From: Acanthosepion pharaonis
Lineage: Eukaryota > Mollusca > Cephalopoda > Sepiida > Sepiidae
Length of the DNA: 64,000 nucleotides
NCBI GenBank assembly: GCA_903632075.3
Contig: CAHIKZ030000958.1
Location: 543,501-607,500 of the forward strand
Direction of reading: 5' to 3'
In this document: positions 22,771 to 32,679 of the stretch, piece by piece
Numbering within the stretch: position 1 is the stretch's first letter
How the letters are laid out: each line of letters begins with the position of its first letter
Made by a program: the position numbers and the translations under genes
Notes under the pieces: model-generated
The model's database searches: none
What the model was told of the DNA's origin: nothing
The model's input: only the letters and a program-made list of their open reading frames with translations

Positions 22771-23254
22771 ATGCATAATAATAATATATATTTCCTCTCT
22801 TGAGCCAAAATACTAGTTAAGTTATCACAATTTTATAGACAGCTGCACTGTACATGGACTATAGTGAGAATGTGTGATTGAAGATTTCCTCAAAAATATG
22901 TTATTCAGAGGTTAGCATCTCCAGTACAAAATATTCCGAATGGAAATCTCAGGAAAGTTGACATTGACCTATTAACATGGGAGATGTTGATCCTAGACTA
23001 TCAGTCTAGATACTTAAGAAAACAAGCTCAGGTATCACAACAAAACACCTCTACCCTTCCTGCAATCAGACTAGGCATCAGCTGTCAAATGTGTAGCAAG
23101 TAGTGTCTGTCAAAGATAAGTCTGTATAGCCACTCCAGAATACTCCCTTCCCAGATTATTCAATGAAAGGAACCATCACCATCACTTCGGATGAATAGCT
23201 AAGGGAGAGTATATATTAACTCAATAATACAGCTCAGATTTATTCTTCTCTATG
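22771..23254. other. spacer between two RTE copies
   Basis: Nothing recognised. Confidence 0.5.
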
Positions 23255-24150
23255 TACCATGTTCTTTCAGAACATAGGCGATCATGGCTCTCCACAATTT
23301 CCTGTCCTCCATAGATCCTTATAAATTTTGTCTTTTTGTTATTTCTACTAAACCTTGTTCTTCCATCCATTTACTCAAGCTCACTATGTTTTCCTATATC
23401 CACCTTGCCTTCAATCTTTCCTGTGAGTATCAAATTTTACAAGCCCTCTTTCCTCATTATACACCCTAGAAATTTCACCTTTCTCATTCTGATGGTAAGT
23501 CCAAGTTTTCTTTTTGTTTCCATATTCTCTAAAACTTTGTTGTTGTTCACATGTTCAGTTCATAATATCCTCAGCATCATTCTGTAGAACCACATTTCTC
23601 TTGCTTCAAGTCTCTTTTTAATCTGTGGAGAGATTGTCTAGAATTAACTGCCATTTTGGAGGATAGATATCACATAATAGTTCAGTAGTCTTCTTTGTTT
23701 CTAATGAAGCCTTTTTGTTAATACTCTGCTTAGATTTTGGAATGAATCTTTGGCTATCCCGATATGCCTTTGGATTTCAGTGTCACACTTTCCATCCTCT
23801 GTTAAAACACTTCCCAGACACGTTAATTTTTGTACTTGTTTGATTTTGGTATCTCCAATTTATGATTTACATTCTGTCTTCCTGCAGCTGATGCTTAATC
23901 CGTTCTTCTCGCTTTCCTTCGCTACCTTCTGTAGGAGTTTTTGTAGTTTCCTTTGTGTTTGCTATCAATGCTATGTCATCTGTATATCTTACATTATTAA
24001 GATTGTGGCTGCCAGTAATGAATCCTGGTAGGACTTCTAATTCTCTAAGAACTGTCTCACTGTATAGGTTGAATAAGTCCAGTGAGAAGAAACAGCCTTG
24101 TCTTACACTCTTTTTACCATTCCATAATCAGTTTCCCCACTTATTTCCTA
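23255..24150 (-). mobile_element. RTE-type LINE, best reverse transcriptase fragment
   Basis: About 0.9 kb on minus. Near 23990 the motif C reads RYTDDIALIANTKETT with both Asp residues. Downstream follow the KLQIG and FKYLG-type segments and the C-terminal region, with several stops. It ends in the family's common 3' terminus near 23255. A SINE with its poly-A (poly-T on plus) sits immediately upstream at 24172. Confidence 0.8.
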
Positions 24151-24171
24151 CATTAAACAGGTTGTGTGTTT

Positions 24172-24483
24172 TTTTTTTTTTTTTTAAAAAGTTCAGACAG
24201 TTATGTGCCATGTGTGATACACACTTAGGCAATCATGTATCTTTCAATACAGGACTGACAAAGCAGATTTTTTCCTGCAGTAGGTTACAAATTCATTTCT
24301 CCGGTAGACCAGTTGCCATCCAAAGCTTGTCCTGCTACTTACCCATAGGTGGGGAGAGAAGAAGAGGATTCATACCTTTCCCAAAGGTATTAGCATGTAA
24401 GTGAATGTAATGGATTCGACTGGAATTTGAACTCAACTCTCCAATTTCTCAATCCAAGCCACTATCCATTACTCCACTGTGCC
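24172..24483 (-). mobile_element. full-length tRNA-derived SINE, tail type A
   Basis: Minus strand: tRNA-like head with box B-like AGTTCAAATTC, core, tail A ending in 'catggcacataactg', then an A tract (T run at 24172-24185). The 'gaaattggagagttgag' head matches the other tail A copies. One of the cleanest copies in the window. Confidence 0.85.
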
Positions 24484-25134
24484 TCCTCTTTTTTAAGGTA
24501 CAGAATCTAAATTTGGTAAAGTGAAGATACGTTGAAATTAACTGCCCAAAGAAGTAGCTGGTATAATTCCTCATTATAAAAAGGCAAGTTAATTTATTGT
24601 GCAACTTGTCAGTCAACAATATACATAAAACAAAACCAACATTTGTTTGCCCAACCCAACTTTAAAATTTTTTTTCCCAAATCTATCAATAAAATGGATG
24701 TATTATTGCTTGCAAGCAAAGAAAAACAATCCACTTACACAATAAAAGTGACAAATTACAACCATCTCATTTATACCAGCCTTCAATATTGACCACTCCA
24801 AAAATTAATTGTCAGTCCCATTGGATTTACAATCCAGGAATAAATTGACAAAGACAAACTGGAATGCCATTCTAGGTTGATTTAAACAAAATCCGTTTAT
24901 CATTTCCTCCTGCCCACATGTTAGTGTGGACATAAGCTGAATGTTTGCTGTATTTCATCTTTGGGAATTTGGAGTGGTAAAAATGAATATCCATTTCTTC
25001 CATATAAATAATAGTGGATACTTACAAGTAATAAGCAGAGGTCAGAAAATCTATATCAAATTCACATGATTAAATTTTCAGCAATAAATATCTCTGTACT
25101 CACAAAAAAAAAAAAAAAAAAAAAAAAATAGTGT
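24484..25134. other. AT-rich sequence
   Basis: Nothing recognised. Confidence 0.5.
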
Positions 25135-25515
25135 GTGAAAAGGACAGTTTTTCCTTTGATGCTGCTATTATTTTAACTACCTTCTATCCTTGGCAATGTT
25201 TATTGTTTTAAAAAAAGCAATGGTTAGAATTATAATAAAATCAAAATATAGGATAAAAGCGAATTTATACATTTTTTTGTTCTTGAAAATTTACAACAAA
25301 AATATTAAACACTATGGATTTATTCCATTGTTTATTTAAAAAATAATTTTATATTTGTAACATTCTAGAAACTAACACAATTAAAACTAATGCAATGTAA
25401 TATTTATCATTTATCAATTTATAAAGAAATAAATATAAAACAATAAACATTGCCAAAGATAAAGTAGTTAAGATAATAGCAGTGTCAAGGAAAAAACTGT
25501 CCTTTTGAAACACCA
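25135..25515. mobile_element. foldback structure, arms about 75 bp
   Basis: 25137-25210 and 25437-25508 are inverted copies at about 88% (shared 'aaaaggacagttttt', 'ggcaatgtttattgtttta'). Spacer is about 226 bp of AT-rich DNA. A 68-codon frame lies over the right arm and is not a gene. Confidence 0.85.
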
Positions 25516-25794
25516 TATTTTTTTTGCGAAGGTTAAAGATTGCCAAATTTTCCACTCAGTAAATATAAAATAATCTTTGTTTAACATTTGTCATGAGTTT
25601 TCTTTTTTATGTTGTGGTTAATTCAATGAATCTCTTACTATTTCTTAAGTACTTCAAGTACCAAATGATTGGTTGTTGCTGATGAACACAAGGAGAAGGG
25701 TGTTTAGAGAAACTCTCAAGGTGATACCTGTATGTATTGTCTTGATCACAACTCAATTTCAGATTGTTGATTTAAACTTAATTTTTCCTTCTAC

Positions 25795-26005
25795 TATGTA
25801 TCATGCCCCTTCATTATGCAAGCAATCATGGCTTTCTACAACTTCCAAGTCTTCATATCTCTAAGGAATATTTGTTCCTTTATTGTCTCTCCCATTCCCT
25901 GTTCTGCTATCCATTTACACAAGCTTGTAAGGTAGGTTATTCACTGTTTCCCTTAGCCTCTCTTGAGTTCAATGTATCCTGTGAGTGACAAATTCTCTAG
26001 AGCAA
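25795..26005 (-). mobile_element. RTE-type LINE, 3' terminal fragment
   Basis: Matches the 3' terminal 210 bp of the 23255 copy. Only the family end is left. Confidence 0.65.
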
Positions 26006-26310
26006 TTTAACAAAAACAACAAATACTTTACTGAGGCAATTAAAAAAAAAATCCCAAAATTTTACAAGGTCAATTTACAAAAAAAACATAATTTATTAGT
26101 TCAATTAAAAAGATACAGGAAACACAAAAGACGTAACCAATGCATAGTGTTATATAGGAATAAAATGTTGCTGTCAACACTTGAGTTTGAACATAGATCA
26201 CCAAAGAACAAACACAGGCGATCCCATTATTGAATTAAGTAAACCATGTGACCATAGAGGAAAAGCATATATGTAGGAAGTAGCTGATGTCTAACGATCG
26301 CTATTCTTAG

Positions 26311-26468
26311 TCTATCCTCTATACTATTCAGATCGCATTTCTAGTCTATCCTCTATACTATACAAATCTGCATTTCTATTCTATCCTCTATACTATACAA
26401 ATCTGCATTTCTATTCTATCCTCTATACTATACAAATCTGCATTTCTATTCTATCCTCTATTACTATA
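26311..26468. repeat. minisatellite, five copies of 35 bp
   Basis: Units starting ctatcctctatact begin at 26312, 26346, 26381, 26416 and 26451. The middle copies are identical, so the array is recent or homogenised. Confidence 0.92.
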
Positions 26469-26619
26469 CTGTTTCTCTATTCAGATCACTACACAGATTA
26501 CTATTTGGAGGTTACTTTCCAAGCGATTATTATCGAGCAAGTACTATTAGTGCAAGATTATTCAAAGGCATCTGACACTAGTATTGTTCAACGGCCTTAC
26601 TATAGTTGTATTGGCAATC

Positions 26620-26760
26620 ACAAAACATAGGTAGGAAAATCTAGGATGCAAAGGATTACTGAGAATGAAAGAAACACAGAGGAAAATAAAAGAACAGAAT
26701 TCAAGGAGACAGAAGATGATGATTGTCACTGCATTTAAACTTTTGAAGAATACAGCATCT
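26620..26760 (+). repeat. interspersed repeat family D, partial
   Basis: Shares 'ggattactgagaatgaaag' and 'gcatttaaacttttgaa' with the other family D copies. Confidence 0.55.
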
Positions 26761-26895
26761 AACAATCTAACAATCTTATTCTCAAATATATTCAAAATAA
26801 GCAAACTATTTCATTTAAAAATAACAAACCATCAAGACTAAGTTGAAGTAGAAAAAATCTAGAATCATTCATTATTTAATATAACCTCCCTCCTC

Positions 26896-27190
26896 CCTTT
26901 TGTAATATTCCTTTCTCACAGTAGGCAATCATGGCTTTACATAACTACCTTTTTTAATATCTGAATATCTTTGTTTTTAGGAAAAGTAGAATTTTTTTTT
27001 TTCCATTGCTTTCCATACTTTTCCTAGACTGGTTACTCTATCAAGGCTAAAGAACCCAGTCTACTTATTTTACACACAACCTTTTTTTTTTTTTTACCTT
27101 TTCCAAAGGCATAAGTGCAAAGTATATGTAACAGCATTGACTACACATTGAACTCTACTTGTCAATTCCATTTTCTACAATAACTGTCAC
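26896..27190 (-). mobile_element. RTE 3' end followed by a decayed SINE
   Basis: 26896-26955 resembles the RTE 3' terminus ('gcaatcatggctttac'). 26990-27190 resembles the SINE core and head on minus ('ttttcctagactggttac', 'ccttttccaaaggcataag'). Confidence 0.5.
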
Positions 27191-27516
27191 GCAACCAACA
27201 TATCCTAATGACACATCTACAAGCTGATTGAATGACTTAACAATCTCTATATAAAGTCATGGATACAGTTTTGAATCTTAGAAAATTATTTTATAAAATG
27301 GTCATTGGTCACCAACACAAGTCAATAAATAGAAATGACAATTCAGAAAATAAAAGATTCTTTTTGCACTTTAATTGTAGTTAATTACAGTAATTCTTTT
27401 TTTTTTCTGACAAATCCATCATAAAAGAAAATAAATATAAAAATGCAAAATATAAAGTAATGGTTTCTTTTTCATTTTTTTTTTTTGAGGCTGATGGTAC
27501 TGAAAATTGGACTTAC

Positions 27517-27636
27517 CTGGACTGAGAGGGGCATTATCTTTGTTCAATTGCTGCATGGAGAGGTCAACTTTCTTGATTTGCTTGTACTGTGAACCTTGCA
27601 TCTGCTTCATGCATTTCTTGATAAAGCCTACATAAT
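27517..27636 (-). CDS. internal coding exon of an unrecognised gene
   Basis: A 120-nt minus exon with acceptor tract TTTTTTTTTTTCAG and donor GTAAGT. It enters in phase 1 and leaves in phase 1. Joined to the 32.1 kb exon it gives an Asp codon across the junction, then YVGFIKKCMKQMQGSQYKQ, IKKVDLSMQQLNKDNAPLSP. The peptide is Lys/Gln-rich, hydrophilic and ends in a Pro-Ser-rich, probably flexible segment where the microexons would be added. No stop is present in frame and codon composition is far less AT-rich than the introns. I do not recognise the family. Confidence 0.88.
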
Positions 27637-27794
27637 CTGAAAAAAAAAAAGAAAAAATTCTTCTAATTGCATGTGATGGTCACAGCCTCACCACATTAGT
27701 TTTGCTTTCATTTCTCTAAAAAGTAAGCTTTGTTTTTATTCCTTTTTAAGGAGTGGAGTTACCACATCCAATTAGTTTGAATTCAGAAGTATCA

Positions 27795-27945
27795 ATGGTT
27801 GGCAACTAAAGCTAGAGAGCCAAGACTGTTCTGCTATTTAAGTCGTAGCTTTTGTGTGAAGGTGAATGCAATGACAGTAGCTAGAATTTGAAATCTACAT
27901 CCAAATCCCACTTTCTGATCCTATTACTGCTACACTACATGCACA
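27795..27945 (-). mobile_element. decayed SINE, core and head
   Basis: Recognisable from 'ggttggcaactaaagct', 'tgctatttaagtcgtagct' and the head remnant 'cctattactgctacactaca'. It lies only 160 bp upstream of the 27.6 kb exon. Confidence 0.5.
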
Positions 27946-28106
27946 TTTAAAGAATCTAAAGAAAACCCATGATGCTTGAACCTTATATTTGACGTCAACA
28001 AAAGAACAATTGAATTCTGTTGTCTCATAATAGTTCTAAGATCAATTGCAGACACATTTTCATACACTAAATGTAGCAATTATTATGGGACATATTTTTG
28101 TCAATA

Positions 28107-28165
28107 TTTTTTGATTAACTTTGGTGATTGTCTGGGAACCAGTGTTTCAACATGATGTGGCCATT
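28107..28165 (-). pseudogene. 5S rRNA-derived fragment, 5' half
   Basis: Minus strand reads GGCCACATCATGTTGAAACAC, then TGGTTCC and ATCACCAAAGTTAA, matching the first half of a 5S rRNA (CCATACCACGTTGAACACAC...GATCACCGAAGTTAAG). The same 5S variant (CATCATG, CACTGGTTCC) is found at 47.5 kb. Confidence 0.7.
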
Positions 28166-28199
28166 TTATGGTGATATGTGGGGAAGGTAACAGTTACCC

Positions 28200-29105
28200 C
28201 TAGACTTGAACAACAGTGCATTGTTTAGGGAAGCATCCTCTTGGGAGTCACTTCCACAAAGTATAGGAAGAAACTGCTTGAGTGAAGCTTATATCTTACC
28301 AATGGAATATGAAGAGAATGAGGGTGGTTTGCTACAACAGGCATGGTATTGCAGCTCTTAGATGTGAAAATGAGAACTGGTGGAACTAAGAAATGCATTT
28401 CATTTGAACCCTTTCCATGGAAATGGAGTAGTAAGTGGTTTGTGATACTTTGTCTATAGGGAAAGGGGTTGTAGGGCAGAAAATAATTCATCACCCACAA
28501 GGCTGTGATGACACTTTAGGACTATCAAAACTGGAAAATGAAAACTGGGTAGCATATATGGCAGCAGTATTCCATTTTCATCATGATTTGGCTCTTGTAA
28601 AGCTAAATGATAGCAGGAGTCATGTACTTACTGGAGTAGTACAGTAAACTGACCATTTTTTTCAGCATCTATAGCAATGGATCATATGTACGACTTTCAC
28701 TTGAGGTCAGGGTTGAGCTTAAGTCCCAAAATGCATTCAGGGCACAGAGCCTCCTTAAGAGAGGTAAAAATTCAGGGTTCACTTGGTGATGATGGAACAT
28801 CACTAGTTTGATTTTCAAGGCTTTAAATGTGACCAACCAGTTTTTACCCTCACTGAGCTGTTAGAGCTCAGTCAAAAGAGATCAGTTGCCAATCTCTGAT
28901 CATCTAGAGTTTTGGTGGTGGACCTATATACCAGTTTGGGGGTTGACTATTTGCCCATAGTTGAAACCCTAACAGGTGCTATCACCCTGGTTCAGGGCGG
29001 ATCTGGGAACAATAGCAATTAAGAGATGGTTCCACATTCCTCAAAACCACCCAATCAGAGGCCTTGCTGCCGGATGTAGTTTATCATCAATACCCAGGAC
29101 ATGTT
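28200..29105. repeat. GC-richer interspersed sequence, partly repeated at 51.1 kb
   Basis: Composition is clearly higher in GC than the flanks. The right part, 28935-29105, matches 51066-51227 at about 75% ('ttccacattcctcaaaacc', 'cttgctgccggatgtagttt'). The left part has open frames of 91 and 70 codons that I cannot place. It may be an old retroelement or retrocopy. Confidence 0.45.
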
Positions 29106-29179
29106 AGCATTGTTATAATGAAATGTATAAAAATTCATATTTGTTCCACTTTATATTTTATACAAAAGAGAAATCCTTT

Positions 29180-29612
29180 AAACTCTACACTGAACAAAGG
29201 CCGCCAGGAGGGGTGACACAATGTCACCCCCAACAAAATTTTTCAACCAGGCTAAGGTGCCAAAAATAGTCTGAAAACAGTGATGGAGACACAGGGTTTT
29301 GCAGGCTGGCATATGACCCCCCAGTTTTGTCCCCTTGTCAGAAATTTTCTAATAAACTGTCAGGAAATTTGTGAGTAGGAAAAATAGCAATGTTTTCAGC
29401 TTTTGATTTGAACTGATTATTTTGTTGTATTGGATTTTATCTTGGATCATACATGTAAGCAGTAACGTACTGGTCAGTAGAGTAAAGTAGAGGTAGAGCA
29501 TGTATGAAAATTTAGCTACAGCTAACCATTCAGCATAGAGTGAATCGGGGTCATTGGGGTGACATTTGAGCGGACCGCCCTGGGCAATGTTTACTCTAGC
29601 TACGCCACTGCA
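29180..29612. mobile_element. decayed DNA transposon-like repeat
   Basis: Contains a perfect palindrome ggggtgaca-caa-tgtcacccc (29213-29234) and, at the right end, 'gcggaccgccctgggc' followed by 'ctagctacgccactgc'. I recall this right terminus from widespread DNA elements whose ends read GCAGTGGCGTAGC. The left terminus is missing. Confidence 0.45.
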
Positions 29613-30442
29613 TATAACAATACATAAGCCTATAAAAATTTTTTTTTTTCATGATATTTAGTGAATCACATAAAAACTTACATCTACCCTTGTCTCACGA
29701 TGGTTGTTACATTTGGATACACATTTCATATATTAAATGTCACAGCCATTATGAAACAGAAGTAGTATTATCCAGCCATTGATTTTACTACCAAACTCTC
29801 TACACAATAATTATGTTCTTGCCAAATAAAACCAGTCAATAAGATTTGCATCAATAATAAAAATAATAAATGAAAATTTTGCAAATCTGCTGTTAACCCT
29901 AGAAGCATTAACTTCTCCTTACATATTAATCAAACAAGTGGAGATAATCTCTAAGTGAAGCCCAACATCAATTTCTCTACATTGCTAACCAGAACAATTG
30001 ATTTGAAGAGAAAAAGCAAAGTTCTCTTCTGAGGGCCAATGTGTTCATGGTGAAAGCAAAGTTATCAGTGTCAAGAGAATGCTATGAATTATTGATATTC
30101 ATGAGTGATCCATTGGCTTTCATCTTTTTAGATTGACTTCAATAAAAGTAAAATACAGTTTTCTTTTGTCAGAGAATTCAGTTGAATGTCCCAAAACAGA
30201 TAAAGGCAGAGCATTCATGGTTCAAATGAGAAATCAATGAACTTGAGAGAAAAACTGTACAATTCTCAGTTGAATAGAAATGTCAGCATCTGTACAGACA
30301 GATTGAGGAAAAAAACAAAAACAAAAAAAACAAAAAAAAAAACAAACAAAAAAACAAATCAAATGTCTGGTAAATATGTCCGATATTCTGTGAATTGTGG
30401 GGATCAATCTGGTACAATTACAGAAAATTATATATAACTGCA

Positions 30443-30443
<1 letters not shown>
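29613..30443. other. AT-rich sequence
   Basis: Nothing recognised. Confidence 0.5.
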
Positions 30444-30491
<48 letters not shown>

Positions 30492-30579
30492 AGGATGCTT
30501 AAAAGTTTTAGGTCTAACTGACTTTCCAATATCTGGCAAAACATGAGAATTTCAGTGCTTATTGGTGGGACAAAAAGAA

Positions 30580-30636
<57 letters not shown>

Positions 30637-30680
30637 ATAGTTGTTCCAAGAGAAAAATGTATATTTTTAAAAGAGAAACT
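30444..30680. repeat. two (TA)n tracts
   Basis: (TA)n at 30444-30489 and 30582-30633, separated by about 92 bp. Confidence 0.95.
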
Positions 30681-30818
30681 GCAAACGTTTTTTGGTTATA
30701 ATGTGGATTTGTTTTAGTACATATATTATATTTTATTATGAAGAATAATATATATATATATATATATATATACACTAAAACAAATCCACATTATAAAAAA
30801 AAATGTTTTGCTTTTTTT

Positions 30819-30864
<46 letters not shown>
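30681..30864. repeat. inverted repeat with (TA)n in its loop
   Basis: 30681-30718 and 30774-30811 are inverted copies (the inner 23 bp perfect, 'aatgtggatttgttttagt'). The loop holds (TA)n at 30749-30772, and a further (TA)n(CA)n runs at 30824-30864. Confidence 0.88.
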
Positions 30865-30865
<1 letters not shown>

Positions 30866-30975
30866 ATAAAAAACATAGTTTCAAGGTATACAAGTTAAGG
30901 TGCATGATATCAAAGATAGATGGTATGTAAATATAAAATGCACATTGAGGTCAGCATCGAGCAAAAGATGTTTCA

Positions 30976-31020
30976 TTTCATGCTTAAACACAATCATCAG
31001 GCCATTGTGTTTAAGCATGA

Positions 31021-31022
<2 letters not shown>
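30976..31022. repeat. perfect 19-bp hairpin
   Basis: TTTCATGCTTAAACACAAT and its exact inverse flank a 9-nt loop (catcaggcc). Related hairpin arms are seen at 40326-40456 and 63958-64000. Confidence 0.92.

Positions 31023-31023
<1 letters not shown>

Positions 31024-31079
<56 letters not shown>
31024..31079. repeat. (TA)n microsatellite
   Basis: About 28 TA units, starting directly after the hairpin. Confidence 0.97.
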
Positions 31080-31082
<3 letters not shown>

Positions 31083-31301
31083 TTATTTATTAATCTGACA
31101 GATTTTATCAATTTAAACATTATTTTTAATAGATACACAATTTGAGTTAACAGTATATTTATTAATTTTGGTTGAACAGCATATTCTTCTTTAATAAGAT
31201 TTCTCAAATATTCAGGCCAGTAGAGGAAAATAAATATACTGCTTAATAAATAAACATAGCATCTACTCAAATACAAGTATCCACTAAAAATAACCTTTAA
31301 A

Positions 31302-31344
31302 TGTCATAACATATTTATATATATAATATAAATATGTTATGACA
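31302..31344. repeat. perfect 19-bp palindrome at a SINE 5' border
   Basis: TGTCATAACATATTTATAT and its exact inverse flank 5 nt. The SINE head starts with the last bases of the right arm. Confidence 0.92.
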
Positions 31345-31697
31345 CGGTGGAGTAATCGATAGCATCTCGGATTGAAGAATCCGAGAGCCAAGTTCAAATT
31401 CCAGTCAAATCCATTACATTTACATATGTGCTAATACCCTTGGGAAAGGTATTAATCCTCTTCTCCCCCAGCTATGGGTAAATAGCAGGATAGACTGGCT
31501 TCTATAGCCTTGGATGGCAACTGGTCTAGGAGAAGGAAAACTCTGAACTCAAAACCTACGGAGGGTCATTTAGGAACCTTGTGGTACGTAGTGCACCAGG
31601 TCCCTGTATTCAGCTCTTCAAAAAGTGTGGTTGGTTCTGCAGTTTGTAGTAACCAAGTTGCTTGACCCTCATACATCAAATATGACAGGAGAGTCCA
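31345..31697 (+). mobile_element. full-length tRNA-derived SINE, tail type B
   Basis: Head: box A-like TGGAGTAATCGATAGC, hairpin TCTCGGATT-gaag-AATCCGAGA, box B-like AGTTCAAATTC. Core: 'cttgggaaaggtattaatcc' to 'gccttggatggcaactgg'. Tail B then follows, ending in (TA)n at 31697-31719. It shows that tail B belongs to the same head and core as tail A. Confidence 0.85.
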
Positions 31698-31719
31698 TAT
31701 ATATATATATATATATATA

Positions 31720-32074
31720 GTAAACAAATAAAATTTTAAAAAATCAATATCTTTTTGACTTAAATTTTCAGATATGATCTACCCAGTGGGTTTGATAGTT
31801 GAATTTATTAACAAATATATTGCTTAAAAGATATAACATATTTTAATAAATTCAGTTGTACTCTCCAAACCATTGATAAGTGGATTACATCTGCAAAACT
31901 TGAAATCAAGAAGATAAGTTTTTAAACTTTATTTTATTTACTATTAATGCTCTCTTTCTTAATATTTAACATTTACTTTATTTACAAAGACGGTTTTCCC
32001 TAAGAGCTTTTAAAGCATTATTCTTCAGAAATACATGGTGATAAGAGAAATGTCTAAAAGGAATGTCACAGTAC
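31720..32074. other. AT-rich intron sequence
   Basis: Nothing recognised. Confidence 0.5.
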
Positions 32075-32186
32075 CTCTTGGTAAGTCATCTGGCTTGATA
32101 AGTTCTTTGAAGAAATCGTAGGCTCTCGTAACCTGATCAAGGTACTCAGTTCCCTCCACATACCAAAACTTCAATTTACGCATTTC
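32075..32186 (-). CDS. internal coding exon of an unrecognised gene
   Basis: A 112-nt minus exon with acceptor TTGCTTTATTTTTCAG and donor GTACTGTG. It enters in phase 0 and leaves in phase 1. It encodes EMRKLKFWYVEGTEYLDQ, then VTRAYDFFKELIKPDDLPR, and the last G completes a GAT codon with the 27.6 kb exon. Upstream it follows the GAG codon ending the 38.2 kb exon in phase 0. The peptide looks helical with regular aromatic and charged residues. I cannot name a domain. Agreement of phase across two introns of 4-6 kb is the main support. Confidence 0.88.
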
Positions 32187-32430
32187 CTGAAAAATAAAGC
32201 AATCAACATAAAAATGTAGTTGCAGTATATTAATTAATAACTTTAAAACTGATAATAGGCAATAGCAAACCACTGTTATATCTGGATTATTTGTTTCCTC
32301 CAATGAGTTGTCTATCACAATAGTAATGACACAAGACTGTTCTTTTGTTTTTTTTATCTTCATGAACATATAAAGTGTCAATGAATGATTTATTTGCAAG
32401 AAAAGACTTCAGAGAGGATTGATTGATTTG

Positions 32431-32560
32431 TGTTTTATGGTTTATCAACGCTTTGTGGGTTATTTAAATTTGGGATTGTAGTAAATTACATACAGTATAC
32501 AGTGTTTTACAGCATGAAATTTCTAACCACATGTCCAAACATCTTTGTACCTGTTTTTTT
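32431..32560 (-). mobile_element. SINE remnant between tail C and a 5S unit
   Basis: Left edge keeps the tail C terminal phrase 'ggtttatcaacgctttgtgg'. The middle is decayed, and 'ccacatgtccaaac' next to the 5S unit resembles the linker at 16.7 kb (cacatatccaagc). Probably a deleted 5S-tRNA composite. Confidence 0.5.
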
Positions 32561-32679
32561 GCTTACAATACCCAGTGGTCCCAAGTGGTCCCCCATCTAA
32601 GTACTAACTGGGCTCAACACTGCTTAACTTCAGTAATCAAACAAGAAGCAATATTTTCAGCATGATTTGACCATAAGCC
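32561..32679 (-). pseudogene. full-length 5S rRNA-derived sequence
   Basis: 119 bp, the length of a 5S gene. The minus strand shows GATTACTGAAGTTAAGCAGT, then GAGCCCAGTTAGTACTTAGAT, GGGGGACCACTTGGGA, and ends ACTGGGTATTGTAAGC, aligning along the whole 5S rRNA. Many substitutions rule out a working gene. It is attached to SINE remnants, which points to a 5S-derived SINE. Confidence 0.82.

Noticed and set aside
24197..24404. Second half of the 149-codon plus frame at 23955-24404
   Set aside because: It is an antisense read through an RTE copy and a SINE, not a gene.
26311..26468. Regularly spaced 35-bp repeats that could suggest a CRISPR array
   Set aside because: Units are contiguous without unique spacers and the genome is plainly animal.
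30881..31276. 131-codon minus open frame and similar frames at 19.1, 22.1, 30.2, 38.7, 59.7 and 60.5 kb
   Set aside because: They run through (TA)n tracts and translate to alternating Tyr-Ile; no gene is supported.
32561..32679. Functional 5S rRNA gene
   Set aside because: Length is right, but many substitutions and attachment to SINE parts argue for a retroposed copy.
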